Positions 55,629-63,452 of a stretch of DNA of 64,000 nucleotides are shown here, piece after piece. A program made the translations under genes and the position numbers. Positions within the stretch are counted from its first letter, which is position 1. The number at the start of each line of letters is the position of its first letter. A model generated the notes under the pieces. The model was not told where the DNA came from. It saw only the letters and a list, made by a program, of their open reading frames with translations, and searched no databases. Source of the DNA: Nannocystis sp. RBIL2 (GTDB taxonomy: Bacteria > Myxococcota_A > Polyangia > Nannocystales > Nannocystaceae); the NCBI RefSeq assembly GCF_026626745.1, contig NZ_JAPNJW010000001.1:1036311-1100310 (forward strand), read 5' to 3'.

Positions 55629-56968
55629 TGTCCGTGTCTCATCGATTCTCGCGCCGTCGCTGGCTGCTCGGGGTCGGCTCCGCGAGCCTCGTCCTGCCCG
55701 TGCTCGAGTACTTCCGCCCCGCCACTGCCAGCGCCGCCGGGCCCAAGCCGCGCCTGCTCGTCTATTACTTCCCCAACGGTCGCCGGCCCGAGTGGTGGGT
55801 GCCGCAGCTCGTCGACAACCAGCTGGTGTTCCCGGCCCAGTCGTCGGCGCTGCAGCCGTTCGCCGACCGCGCCCTCGCGTTCGAGAACCTGTCGAACAAC
55901 GCCGCCATCGCCAGCCCCGGGGCCGCGCACGCCATGGGCACCGGCACCATCATGACCGGCCGGCACATCGTCGACCTCAGCGGCAACGGTCAGAACGGGG
56001 TCTCGCTCGACCAGCTGCTCGCGCAGCAGCTCGCGCCCGACACCCGCTTCAAGTCGCTGCAGTGGAGCGCCGGCGAGCCCGGCCCGTGCGACGTCGGCGG
56101 CTCCTCGTGCGCCTTCACCCAGAGCATCTCGTGGACCGGCCCCGGCTCCCCGCTGGTCGCCACCATCGATCCGAGCGCCGCCTTCGAGCGCCTGTTCGGC
56201 GCCGGCGTCGACGGTCTCACCGGGCCCCCGGCCGACCTGCGGCGCCAGACCAAGCAGTCGGTCATCGACTTCGTCCGCGACGACGCGCGCGTCCTCCAGC
56301 AGCAGCTCGGCAGCGTCGACCGCACCACCCTCGAGGCCTACTTCGACGCCCTCCGCGACCTCGAGCTCAGCCTCGCCAGCAGCGGCGCCGAGTGCTCCGC
56401 CGATCCGCAGCCGCCGGTGCCGGGGCTCGACTACGCCGGCCGCGTCGACGCCTTCCACCAATTGATCCGCCTCGCCTTCCTCTGCGACCAGACGCGGATC
56501 ATGAGCTTCATGATCGAGTTCGGCCTGAGCTGCCGCTCGCACGACTTCCTCGCGGCCCCCGGAGGTCACCACGCCCTGTCGCACTTCGGCGATCAGGCCG
56601 CCAAGGATCGGCTCGAGAAGGTCGAGACCTGGCAGTGCCAGCAGTTCGGCGCCATGCTCGGGCTGCTGCGCGACACCCCGGGCACCACCGGCGCCAGCCT
56701 GCTCGACGAGACCATCGTCCTGGGGATCGCCAGCATGGGCGAGGGCAACGGCCACGACCACGGCCACAACTGCCCGATGCTGTTCGGCGGCGCCGGCGTG
56801 CTCGCCACCGGCAACCGCAAGCTCGCCTACCCGGTCGACGCCCAGCCGCCGCTGACCAACCTGCACGTCACGCTGCTCCGGGCCTACGGCGTCGAGGGCA
56901 GCTTCGGCTTCGACGGCGCGGTGTTCGGCGACGACGGCAACGCCACGATCGACGGCGTCCTGCTGTGA
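55628..56968 (+). CDS. DUF1552 domain protein, Tat-exported
   Basis: A 446-residue protein, translationally coupled to the DUF1592 gene. Its signal SHRFSRRRWLLGVGSASLVL carries the twin-arginine motif. Family segments include LLVYYFPNGRRPEWWVPQ near 43, HAMGTGTIMTGRHIVDLSG near 102, RIMSFMIEFGLSCRSHDF near 295 and VLGIASMGEGNGHDHGHNCP near 362, a His-rich stretch that may bind metal. It is paralogous to the gene at 15848. The next gene starts at or next to its stop, so three genes form one operon. Confidence 0.85.
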   Translation: MSVSHRFSRRRWLLGVGSASLVLPVLEYFRPATASAAGPKPRLLVYYFPNGRRPEWWVPQLVDNQLVFPAQSSALQPFADRALAFENLSNNAAIASPGAAHAMGTGTIMTGRHIVDLSGNGQNGVSLDQLLAQQLAPDTRFKSLQWSAGEPGPCDVGGSSCAFTQSISWTGPGSPLVATIDPSAAFERLFGAGVDGLTGPPADLRRQTKQSVIDFVRDDARVLQQQLGSVDRTTLEAYFDALRDLELSLASSGAECSADPQPPVPGLDYAGRVDAFHQLIRLAFLCDQTRIMSFMIEFGLSCRSHDFLAAPGGHHALSHFGDQAAKDRLEKVETWQCQQFGAMLGLLRDTPGTTGASLLDETIVLGIASMGEGNGHDHGHNCPMLFGGAGVLATGNRKLAYPVDAQPPLTNLHVTLLRAYGVEGSFGFDGAVFGDDGNATIDGVLL

Positions 56969-56973
56969 GCGCG

Positions 56974-58062
56974 ATGACCCGCTCGGTCCTCGTCCTCCTC
57001 GGCCTCGTCGGCCTCGCGCCGGCCGTCCACGCCGCCGGGCCCGTCGGCGCCGTCACTGCCGACTGCGCCGGCGTGGCCGGCTGGGCCCAGGATCCGGACG
57101 CCCCCGCCACCACGATCGACGTCCACCTCTACTTCGACGGCCCCGCCGGCTCCCCGACCGCCGTCGGCGTCCCTGTCACCGCCAACCAGGTCCTCGCCGT
57201 CGGCTGTCGCGGCGAGCAGTGTCAGCACGGCTTTCACGGCGCCTTCCCGCTCAGCCGTCTCGACGGTCAGCCGCACATCGTCCACGCCTACGGCATCGAC
57301 ACCAACGGCGATCCCAACCTCGAGCTGTCGGGCTCGCCCGCCACCTATGCCTGCCCGCCGCTGCCGGTCGTCGCCGGCGTCAAGCGCCACATCGCCGGAC
57401 CCTCGATCCTCGATCTGTGGCACTTCTCGACCTACTTCGACCTGATGAAGGTCGCCGACCTCGACATCGCCGGCACCCCGATCGGCACCACCGTCGACGG
57501 TCCGCCGCAGCTCGCCGTCGCCGAGGGCACCACCGCCCCGCTGTGGCTGCTCGATCAGGGCTTTCGCCGCCTCGTCGCCCCCGAGATCGTCGGCGCCTGG
57601 CGCTTCGATCCGGCCGCCGCCGCGGTGATGCCGGCCGACACCATCACCGGCCTGCCGGAAGGCACGCCGCTGGCAGGTCGACCGATCCTGGTCCAGGGGA
57701 CAGGTCCCGAGGTCTGGCTGCTCGACGAGCACCAGTGCGGCGCCGACGATCCGCACCCCGCCTGCGCCGGGCCGGAGAGCCCGACCACCGGCGACACCGG
57801 CGACGAGCCGACCTCCAGCGGCAGCGACACGGGCGACGACACGGGCAGCGAGGGCGACCCGTCGGCGAGCGGCACGGAGACCACCGGCGACACCGGCACC
57901 ACCGGAGCGTCCACCGCCTCCACCGACGGCGACACCGCCTCGAGCACGGGCGACGCCGACGCGTCCGGCGACGAAGGCGGCTGCGGCTGCCGCAGCGCCG
58001 CGCCGACGAGCGCCTGGCTGCTCCTGCTGCTCGCCCTCCCCCGCCCCCGCCGCTCGCGCTGA
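56974..58062 (+). CDS. MYXO-CTERM surface protein with GWAQDPD module
   Basis: A 362-residue exported protein, last gene of the DUF1592 operon. A signal peptide covers about residues 1-21 (TRSVLVLLGLVGLAPAVHAA). Residues about 22-125 form a module beginning VTADCAGVAGWAQDPDAPA, with VHLYFDGPAGSPTAVGVPV and VHAYGIDTNGDPN, homologous to the middle of the M15 protein at 40594. Then come two repeats like GVKRHIAGPSILDLWHFSTY. A Thr/Gly/Asp linker leads to a MYXO-CTERM-like anchor (GGCGCRS, WLLLLLALP, RPRRSR). A GTG at 56965 overlapping the previous stop (GTGA) would add three residues. A palindromic variant lies at 57689-57702. Role is unknown; the shared module suggests wall or sugar binding. 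Confidence 0.78.
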   Translation: MTRSVLVLLGLVGLAPAVHAAGPVGAVTADCAGVAGWAQDPDAPATTIDVHLYFDGPAGSPTAVGVPVTANQVLAVGCRGEQCQHGFHGAFPLSRLDGQPHIVHAYGIDTNGDPNLELSGSPATYACPPLPVVAGVKRHIAGPSILDLWHFSTYFDLMKVADLDIAGTPIGTTVDGPPQLAVAEGTTAPLWLLDQGFRRLVAPEIVGAWRFDPAAAAVMPADTITGLPEGTPLAGRPILVQGTGPEVWLLDEHQCGADDPHPACAGPESPTTGDTGDEPTSSGSDTGDDTGSEGDPSASGTETTGDTGTTGASTASTDGDTASSTGDADASGDEGGCGCRSAAPTSAWLLLLLALPRPRRSR

Positions 58063-58072
58063 CGCACCGACA

Positions 58073-58142
58073 TGCCCGAGCGGACATGCCCGAGCGGGCA
58101 TGCCCCTCACGACATGCTCGAGAGCGCATGCCCCGAAGGACA
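58073..58142. repeat. five contiguous 14-bp palindromic units between convergent genes
   Basis: Units start at 58073 (TGCCC-GAGC-GGACA), 58087 (TGCCC-GAGC-GGGCA), 58101 (TGCCC-CTCA-CGACA), 58115 (TGCTC-GAGA-GCGCA) and 58129 (TGCCC-CGAA-GGACA). The clearest tandem array of the window: strict 14-bp period, with a CATG palindrome formed at every junction. Confidence 0.9.
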
Positions 58143-58176
58143 TGCGCTCTCGGTCAGGCACCCACGAGCCAGCGGC

Positions 58177-59982
58177 TCAGTCGCTGCCCCACTGCTGCTT
58201 TGCGAGCCACGACAGGAAGTCGCGGCCGACCACGCGGCGGCTCTCCTCGTCGTGCCAGAACGACAGGATCTGCCCGACCCTGCCGCCCTTCGCGGGCGCC
58301 AGGTCGACCACGTCGTGGTTGCCGGAGCCGTCGTAGGTGACGGGCACCCACTCGGGGATCCACCACTTCTGCTGCACGCCGGGGCCCGGGTCGCTGTGGG
58401 CGTTGTCGCCGAACACGCCCTTGTCGAGCAGGTCCTTCCAGATCTTCCACTCGTCGGCGATCCGCGCCAGGGACAGCAGCTCGCGGCTCTCGACCACGAA
58501 CTGGCTGCCGCCGCCGTCGTGCGCGAGGTACCAGGCCTTGACCTCGTCGGGCAGCGTCTGGCCGAGCGTCTGCTCGAGCTGGGCGATCGCAGCCGGGCTG
58601 GCGCCCTTGGGCAGCTCGACCCCGGCCGCGAGCGCGGCCGCCTCGATCGTGGCGATCAGCTTGGCCGGATCACCGCCGCCGGCCGACGGCTTGCCGCCGG
58701 CCTGCTTCGCCTTCGCCTGCTTCGCGCCCTTCGCCGGCGCGCTGCCTCGCTCGACCGGGCCGCTCTTCGTCGAACCGCCCGGGCTTCTACTGGAGTCGTC
58801 GGAGCTCTTGCCCGACTTCTTGCCCTTCGACCCCTTCGCGCCCTTGGCCGCGCTCTTCTTGGCCTTCGTGGTGCCCTTGCGCGGCGCCGCGACCTCGGTC
58901 TTGCCCGCGGCCGCCTTCGGCCCCGCGACCTTGGCGGCCTTCTTCGCCGCCTTCTTCGCCGGCCCCGCCTTCGTCGGCTTGCTCGCGCCCTTCGCTGGGG
59001 TCGCCGCCGCCGCCGCCTTCTTGGCCGCCTTGCGACCGCCGCGGGTCGTGGCCTTCGCCAGCACCGCCTTGACCGTGGAGGTCGCGGCCTCGACCGCGGC
59101 CTTCGTCACGCTGGCGACCGTCTGCACCGCATTCGCCAGGGCCGCCGGGGCGCCCTTGCCGGCCTTGGCCGCGGCCGACTTCTGCAGCGCCCGGTGGTGG
59201 GCCCGCTTCTTGGCCGACAGCCCCTTCTTCGGCGCCTCGGCAGCCTCGGCCTTCGCGCCCTTCTTCGCGGCCTTCTTGCCCGTCGCCGACTCGACCGCCT
59301 TCGCGTACTCGGCCAGCAGGTTCGCCTTCGCCGGCGCCTTCTTCGCGGCCTTCTTGCCCTTGGCCGCGTACTCGGCCGCCGGGGTCGACTTCGTGCCGTA
59401 CTCGGCCCCCACGCCGGCCTTGGCCGCCTTCTTGCCCTTGGCGGCCTTCTTGCCCTTCGGCGCGTACGCGCCGGCGTCGATCACCTGGGCCGCGCCCTTG
59501 CTCGCCTCGGTCGCGCGCGGCGGGGCCAGCTTGCCGCGCTTCTTCCCCGCGCCCTTGGAGCCGGCGATCCACGGCGCCGCGGCCGTCTCGGTCACCGCCT
59601 CGGGCTTGGCACCCTTCGCCTTGCTCGCCGTCTTCGCGGCCTTCTTCGCCGACTTCTTCGCGGCCGGCGGTGCGGCGCTGGTCGCCTTCTTCGCCGCCTT
59701 CTTCGCCTTGCCCACGGCCGGCTTCGCCGCCTCGCTCGCGGCCGGCTTCTTGCTCGCCTTCTTCGCCTTGCCCGCGGCCGGCTTCTTCGTCGCCTTGCTC
59801 GCGGTCTTCCCGGGGGCAGCCTTGCCGCCCTTCGCCGCGCTCGCGGTCGCCGGCTTCGCCGAGGTCCCCTTGGCGGCCTTCGACGCCGTGCCGGTCGTCG
59901 CCTGGGTCGTCTGCTTCTTGCTCGCGGCCGCTTTTTGCTTCTTCGCCGCCGTCTTCTTCGCCCCCGCCGTCTTCTTCGCCAT
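58177..59982 (-). CDS. histone-H1-like Lys/Ala-rich tail fused to an SMI1/KNR4 (SUKH) domain
   Basis: A 601-residue chimera. Residues about 1-430 are a Lys/Ala/Gly/Pro-rich, disordered, highly basic region of AAKK and KKAAKKA repeats, resembling the C-terminal tail of histone H1 and bacterial H1-like DNA-binding proteins. Residues about 454-601 form an SMI1/KNR4-type domain: LEQTLGQTLPDEVKAWYLAH, LLSLARIADEWKIWKDLLD, WWIPEWVPVTYDGSGNHDVV, GRVGQILSFWHDEESRRVV. SUKH domains occur in bacterial immunity proteins against polymorphic toxins and in yeast Smi1. A DNA-bound SUKH protein is unusual. The start MAKKTAG is chosen because the longer upstream frame is not Lys-rich; a TATCAC box and a GCGAGG Shine-Dalgarno-like stretch precede it. 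Confidence 0.82.
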   Translation of the reverse strand: MAKKTAGAKKTAAKKQKAAASKKQTTQATTGTASKAAKGTSAKPATASAAKGGKAAPGKTASKATKKPAAGKAKKASKKPAASEAAKPAVGKAKKAAKKATSAAPPAAKKSAKKAAKTASKAKGAKPEAVTETAAAPWIAGSKGAGKKRGKLAPPRATEASKGAAQVIDAGAYAPKGKKAAKGKKAAKAGVGAEYGTKSTPAAEYAAKGKKAAKKAPAKANLLAEYAKAVESATGKKAAKKGAKAEAAEAPKKGLSAKKRAHHRALQKSAAAKAGKGAPAALANAVQTVASVTKAAVEAATSTVKAVLAKATTRGGRKAAKKAAAAATPAKGASKPTKAGPAKKAAKKAAKVAGPKAAAGKTEVAAPRKGTTKAKKSAAKGAKGSKGKKSGKSSDDSSRSPGGSTKSGPVERGSAPAKGAKQAKAKQAGGKPSAGGGDPAKLIATIEAAALAAGVELPKGASPAAIAQLEQTLGQTLPDEVKAWYLAHDGGGSQFVVESRELLSLARIADEWKIWKDLLDKGVFGDNAHSDPGPGVQQKWWIPEWVPVTYDGSGNHDVVDLAPAKGGRVGQILSFWHDEESRRVVGRDFLSWLAKQQWGSD

Positions 59983-60157
59983 CCGGGTACCTCGCCTTCG
60001 CTTGTGTGATACACGCCGGATCGGCCGCTTCGCAAGCGCCCTCCGGGGCGGGGTGTGAATCGATCGACAATACCCGCGACGGCCGTCGGCTCGCCGCGGC
60101 AGCGACGAACGAACGGCGAATCGACGTAGGAGCGAGCCAGTCATGCAACCGGCGGCC

Positions 60158-60171
60158 TGGCCTTTCGGCCA
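60158..60171. repeat. palindromic unit variant in an intergenic region
   Basis: TGGCC-TTTC-GGCCA, in the 273-bp gap between the relA stop and the start of the H1-like gene. Nothing else is recognised in that gap. Confidence 0.6.
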
Positions 60172-60255
60172 CGGCCACGCCGCCCATCGTGCCACCAATC
60201 GACGGAAACGCCGGGGATCTCCTCGCCCCACTGGGGGCACCCCGGCGAACTCGGC

Positions 60256-62454
60256 TCAGCCCGCCTGCCGGCGCGCCCGTTCGACCCCCGGGACCCGCTC
60301 GATCTTCGCCAGCACGCGCACCAATTGCTCGTTGCTCGACACCTCGAGGGTCGCCGAGATCGACGCCGACTGCTCCTTCTTGTTCGTCGTCACCGTCGTG
60401 CCGCTGACGTTGATCCCCAGGTCGGCGAACACCTCCACGATGTCGCGCAGGAGGCCGATCCGGTCGCTGCCCTGGATCAGGATCGTCACCGGATAGCGGC
60501 GGCGGTTCTCGTTGCCCCACGCGATCTCGATCAGGCGCTCGGGCTCGGGGCTGCTGAGGATGTTGGGGCAATCACGGCGGTGGATGGCGATGCCGCGGCC
60601 GCGGGTGATATAGCCGATCACCGCGTCGCCCGGCACCGGCGTGCAGCAGCGAGCCGGGTGGCTCAGCACCCCGGCCTGGCCCTCGACGCTGACCCCGCCG
60701 GCCGCCGCCGGCTTGCTCGTCGGTCGCTTGGGGCTGGCCTCGGGGACAGCCGCCGAATGCGAGGACGTCGCCGCCGCGGCCAGGCGCGCCGCCTCGGCCG
60801 CCAGCTTGGCCGCCTCCTGCTGCGCGCGCTCGGCGTCGAGGATCTTGGCCGCCACCGCCTGGGTGGCGATGTCGCCGAACCCGATCGCCGAGAACAGCTC
60901 CTCCGGCGTGTTGTGATTGGCGAACAGCTTGACGTACTCGTCGTGGCGCGGGCGCTCGATGCCGACGCGCTTCAGCTCGCGCTCGAGCGACTCGCGGCCC
61001 TGCACGATCGCCGCCTCGCGGCCCTGCTGGCGGAACCACTGCCGGATCTTGTGACGCGCGCTCGAGGTGATCACATAGCCGAGCTGGGGGCTCAGCCAAT
61101 CGCGGCTCGGCTGGGGTGTCTTTTGGGTCAGGATCTCGACGCGGTCGCCGGTCTGCAGCTTGTGGTCGAGCGGCACGATCTGGCCGTTCACCAGCGCCCC
61201 GCGGCAGCGGTGGCCGACGTCGGTGTGGACGCGGTAGGCGAAGTCGACCGCGGTCGCCCCGACCGGCAGGTCGATGACGTCGCCGCCCGGCGTGAACACG
61301 TAGACCTGGTCCTGGAAGATGTCGGTCTTCAGCGACTCGACCATGTCGTGCGGATCGGTGACCTCCTTCTGCCAGTCGATCAGCTGCCGCAGCCAGTTGA
61401 ACTTCGCGTCGGCCAGGCGCCCGGCCTTGCGGCTCTCCTTGTAGGCCCAGTGGGCGGCCACGCCGTACTCGCCGAATTGATGCATCTCCGCGGTGCGGAT
61501 CTGGACCTCGAGCGAGCGCCCGCCGGGGCCGACGATCGCGGTGTGCAGCGACTGGTAGCCGTTCGGCTTCGGGCGGGCGATGTAGTCGTCGAACTCGCCG
61601 GCGATCGGCGTCCACAGGCCGTGGACGATGCCCAGCACCGCGTAGCAGTCGGGCACCGAGTCGACCAGCACCCGCACCGCGCTGACGTCGTAGATCTCGG
61701 CGAACGACACCCGCTTGCGCTGCATCTTCTTGTAGATGCTGTAGATGTGCTTGGGCCGGCCGCTGATCTTGCCGTGGATGCCGGCCTCCTCGACGCGCGA
61801 CTGCAGCGTCAGGATCGCGTCGCGGATCATCCCGTCGCGCTCGTCTCGCTTGGCCGCCAGGGCCGCGCCGATCTGGCGATAGATGTCCGGCTCGAGCTCG
61901 CGCAGGCACAGGTCCTCGAGCTCCCACTTGAGGTGGAAGATGCCGAGGCGGTTGGCCAGCGGCGCGTAGATCTCGAGCGTCTCGCGGGCGATCCGCCGCC
62001 GCTCGGCCTCGTCGGTCAGGCTCCGCAGCGCTCGCATGTCGCGGAGGCGCAGCGCCAGCGCCACGATCACCACGCGCACGTCGGCGGCGATCGCCATGAA
62101 CATCTTGCGCAGGCTCTCGCCGTCGTCGCCGGCCGGACGGTCCCAGCGCATCATCGCCACCCGGCGTACGCCGTCGACGATCGCCTGCGTGTCGGCGCCC
62201 AGCGCCTCGCCGATCGCCTCGAGCTTGATCGTGCCGGAGATGGCCGCGTCGGCCACCATCGCGGCCGCCAGCGCCGGTGGGTCGAGGCGCAGCTCGGTCA
62301 GCATGTCGGACGCGACCACCCCGCGCTGGGCCGCGGCCGCGTCGCCCGCCTCCGCCAATGCGTGGGCCTTGCCGACCAGCACGGCGCCGTCGCTGTACCG
62401 ACCGGCGATCTTCTCGCGCAGGCTGTCGAGGTTGCTCTCCGCCGCCTTGACCAT
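60256..62454 (-). CDS. relA: RelA-type (p)ppGpp synthetase with degenerate HD domain
   Basis: A 732-residue long RSH protein that makes the starvation alarmone (p)ppGpp on the ribosome. Order: inactive HD region (about 25-180), synthetase (about 235-350), TGS (about 375-435, VYVFTPGGDVIDLPVGATAV), a helical and zinc-finger-like region with CC near 605 (HPARCCTPVPGD), and C-terminal ACT (about 655-732). The hydrolase motif HDxxED is lost (MVADAAISGT at about 66-75). The synthetase has EFDD at about 287-290, the EXDD form of monofunctional RelA, rather than RXKD of bifunctional Rel/SpoT, followed by RPKPNGYQSLHT. The ATG at 62454 is chosen: TATTGT ends 8 bp upstream, and longer frames overlap the rhomboid gene. 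Confidence 0.9.
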   Translation of the reverse strand: MVKAAESNLDSLREKIAGRYSDGAVLVGKAHALAEAGDAAAAQRGVVASDMLTELRLDPPALAAAMVADAAISGTIKLEAIGEALGADTQAIVDGVRRVAMMRWDRPAGDDGESLRKMFMAIAADVRVVIVALALRLRDMRALRSLTDEAERRRIARETLEIYAPLANRLGIFHLKWELEDLCLRELEPDIYRQIGAALAAKRDERDGMIRDAILTLQSRVEEAGIHGKISGRPKHIYSIYKKMQRKRVSFAEIYDVSAVRVLVDSVPDCYAVLGIVHGLWTPIAGEFDDYIARPKPNGYQSLHTAIVGPGGRSLEVQIRTAEMHQFGEYGVAAHWAYKESRKAGRLADAKFNWLRQLIDWQKEVTDPHDMVESLKTDIFQDQVYVFTPGGDVIDLPVGATAVDFAYRVHTDVGHRCRGALVNGQIVPLDHKLQTGDRVEILTQKTPQPSRDWLSPQLGYVITSSARHKIRQWFRQQGREAAIVQGRESLERELKRVGIERPRHDEYVKLFANHNTPEELFSAIGFGDIATQAVAAKILDAERAQQEAAKLAAEAARLAAAATSSHSAAVPEASPKRPTSKPAAAGGVSVEGQAGVLSHPARCCTPVPGDAVIGYITRGRGIAIHRRDCPNILSSPEPERLIEIAWGNENRRRYPVTILIQGSDRIGLLRDIVEVFADLGINVSGTTVTTNKKEQSASISATLEVSSNEQLVRVLAKIERVPGVERARRQAG

Positions 62455-62462
62455 CGACTCGC

Positions 62463-62468
62463 ACAATA
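62463..62468 (-). promoter_or_regulatory. candidate -10 element (TATTGT) for relA
   Basis: On the minus strand TATTGT ends 8 bp before the ATG at 62454, giving a leader of one or two bases at most. Confidence 0.45.
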
Positions 62469-62551
62469 GGTCCTGGCCCGGCCCCTCGCCAGCGAAATTC
62501 TCGCCACGTCCGCTGCACGTCGGCGCCCCGCGCCCTCCCGCCGGGCGAGGT

Positions 62552-63415
62552 TCACCGTGAGGGTCGCGCGCCTCGGCCCCGCAGGGCCCGCAGTCGCCCC
62601 GCGATCGCGCCGACCACCAGCCCGCCCGCCAGCGCCGCCACGTGGGCCGCGCCGCCGACCGGACCGACCAGTCCCAAGAGACAGGCGCCGAGCCAGCCCG
62701 CCGCCAGCACCACCTCGAGCTCGCCCGCCGCCCCTGCGCGCCGCTCGGCCGCGACGACGCCGACGAGCCCGAACACCGGCGTCGACAGGCCGATGCAAGC
62801 TGGCCCGAAGGACATGGTCTGAACGACATTGCCGAGAAGACCGAAGCCGATCACCATCGCCGCCAGCGCGGCGGTGCCCGAGCGGGCCTCGACGCGGCGC
62901 GCCAGCTCGGGCCACACCGCCGCCACGAACAGCAGGTGCAGCGGCCCCGAGTGGACGATCACCGGCGTCAGCCACTGCCACGGCGCGCTCGCCGACAGGC
63001 CGGCGGCGTCGGGCAGCAGCCGGGCGACCAGCGGCGAGTCCGGATCGCCGAGCCGGGTCATCACCGCCGCGATCGCGACGAACGCCAGCAGCGCCCACGT
63101 CAGCGGTGTCGGCGAGGCCCACGGCGCCCACGCGGCCGGCTGCGCCTGCGCGGTCGCATCCGGCCCCGGCGGCGCCACCCGGCTCTCGGCGCGGATCCGC
63201 TCGGCCTCGCGGGCCACTGCGAAGCGCGCGGCGCCCGGCTCGCGGCGAAACGACGCCAGCTCGTCGCGCACCCGCGGCAGCGCCTCCTCCTCGACCACCC
63301 ACACCGTCCAGCCCTCCGGCGCCGGCCGCAGCCGGGCGGCGATGCCCAGGGTCAGCAGGTAGTCGGCGAAGCGCCGGGCCTGGCGCTGCTCCGGGATGAC
63401 GCCGGCGGGTCGCAT
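62552..63415 (-). CDS. rhomboid-family intramembrane serine protease (GlpG-like)
   Basis: A 287-residue protein. Residues about 8-85 are a soluble GlpG-type N-terminal domain (QARRFADYLLTLGIAARL). Six predicted helices follow from about 103. Catalytic residues are visible: Ser at about 211 in CIGLSTPVFGLVG and His at about 258 in GGAAHVAALAGG. The HxxxN oxyanion motif is partly lost (HLLFV), and the usual GASG loop is GLST, so activity is likely but not certain. Residues about 196-205, just before the catalytic loop, are encoded by two contiguous palindromic units (62801-62828). The ATG at 63415 is preferred; a TTG at 63430 is possible. It lies 97 bp upstream of relA on the same strand. Confidence 0.82.
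   Translation of the reverse strand: MRPAGVIPEQRQARRFADYLLTLGIAARLRPAPEGWTVWVVEEEALPRVRDELASFRREPGAARFAVAREAERIRAESRVAPPGPDATAQAQPAAWAPWASPTPLTWALLAFVAIAAVMTRLGDPDSPLVARLLPDAAGLSASAPWQWLTPVIVHSGPLHLLFVAAVWPELARRVEARSGTAALAAMVIGFGLLGNVVQTMSFGPACIGLSTPVFGLVGVVAAERRAGAAGELEVVLAAGWLGACLLGLVGPVGGAAHVAALAGGLVVGAIAGRLRALRGRGARPSR
62801..62828. repeat. two-unit palindromic array inside the rhomboid gene
   Basis: TGGCC-CGAA-GGACA at 62801, then TGGTC-TGAA-CGACA at 62815, in exact phase. On the coding strand it gives NVVQTMSFGP, ending about five residues before the catalytic Ser. Confidence 0.7.
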
Positions 63416-63452
63416 GCGGCCGCGAGACAACTACCAGCTTCGCGGCGCTATT

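Noticed and set aside
58072..60009. 645-residue plus-strand Arg/Leu-rich open frame
   Set aside because: It is the antisense shadow of the Lys/Ala-rich H1-like gene, whose repeats leave all frames open; composition is implausible and no domain is visible.
62455..62829. Extended N-terminus for RelA
   Set aside because: It would overlap the rhomboid gene by about 278 bp and is Arg/Ser/Gly low-complexity; a promoter-like box sits directly before the ATG at 62454.
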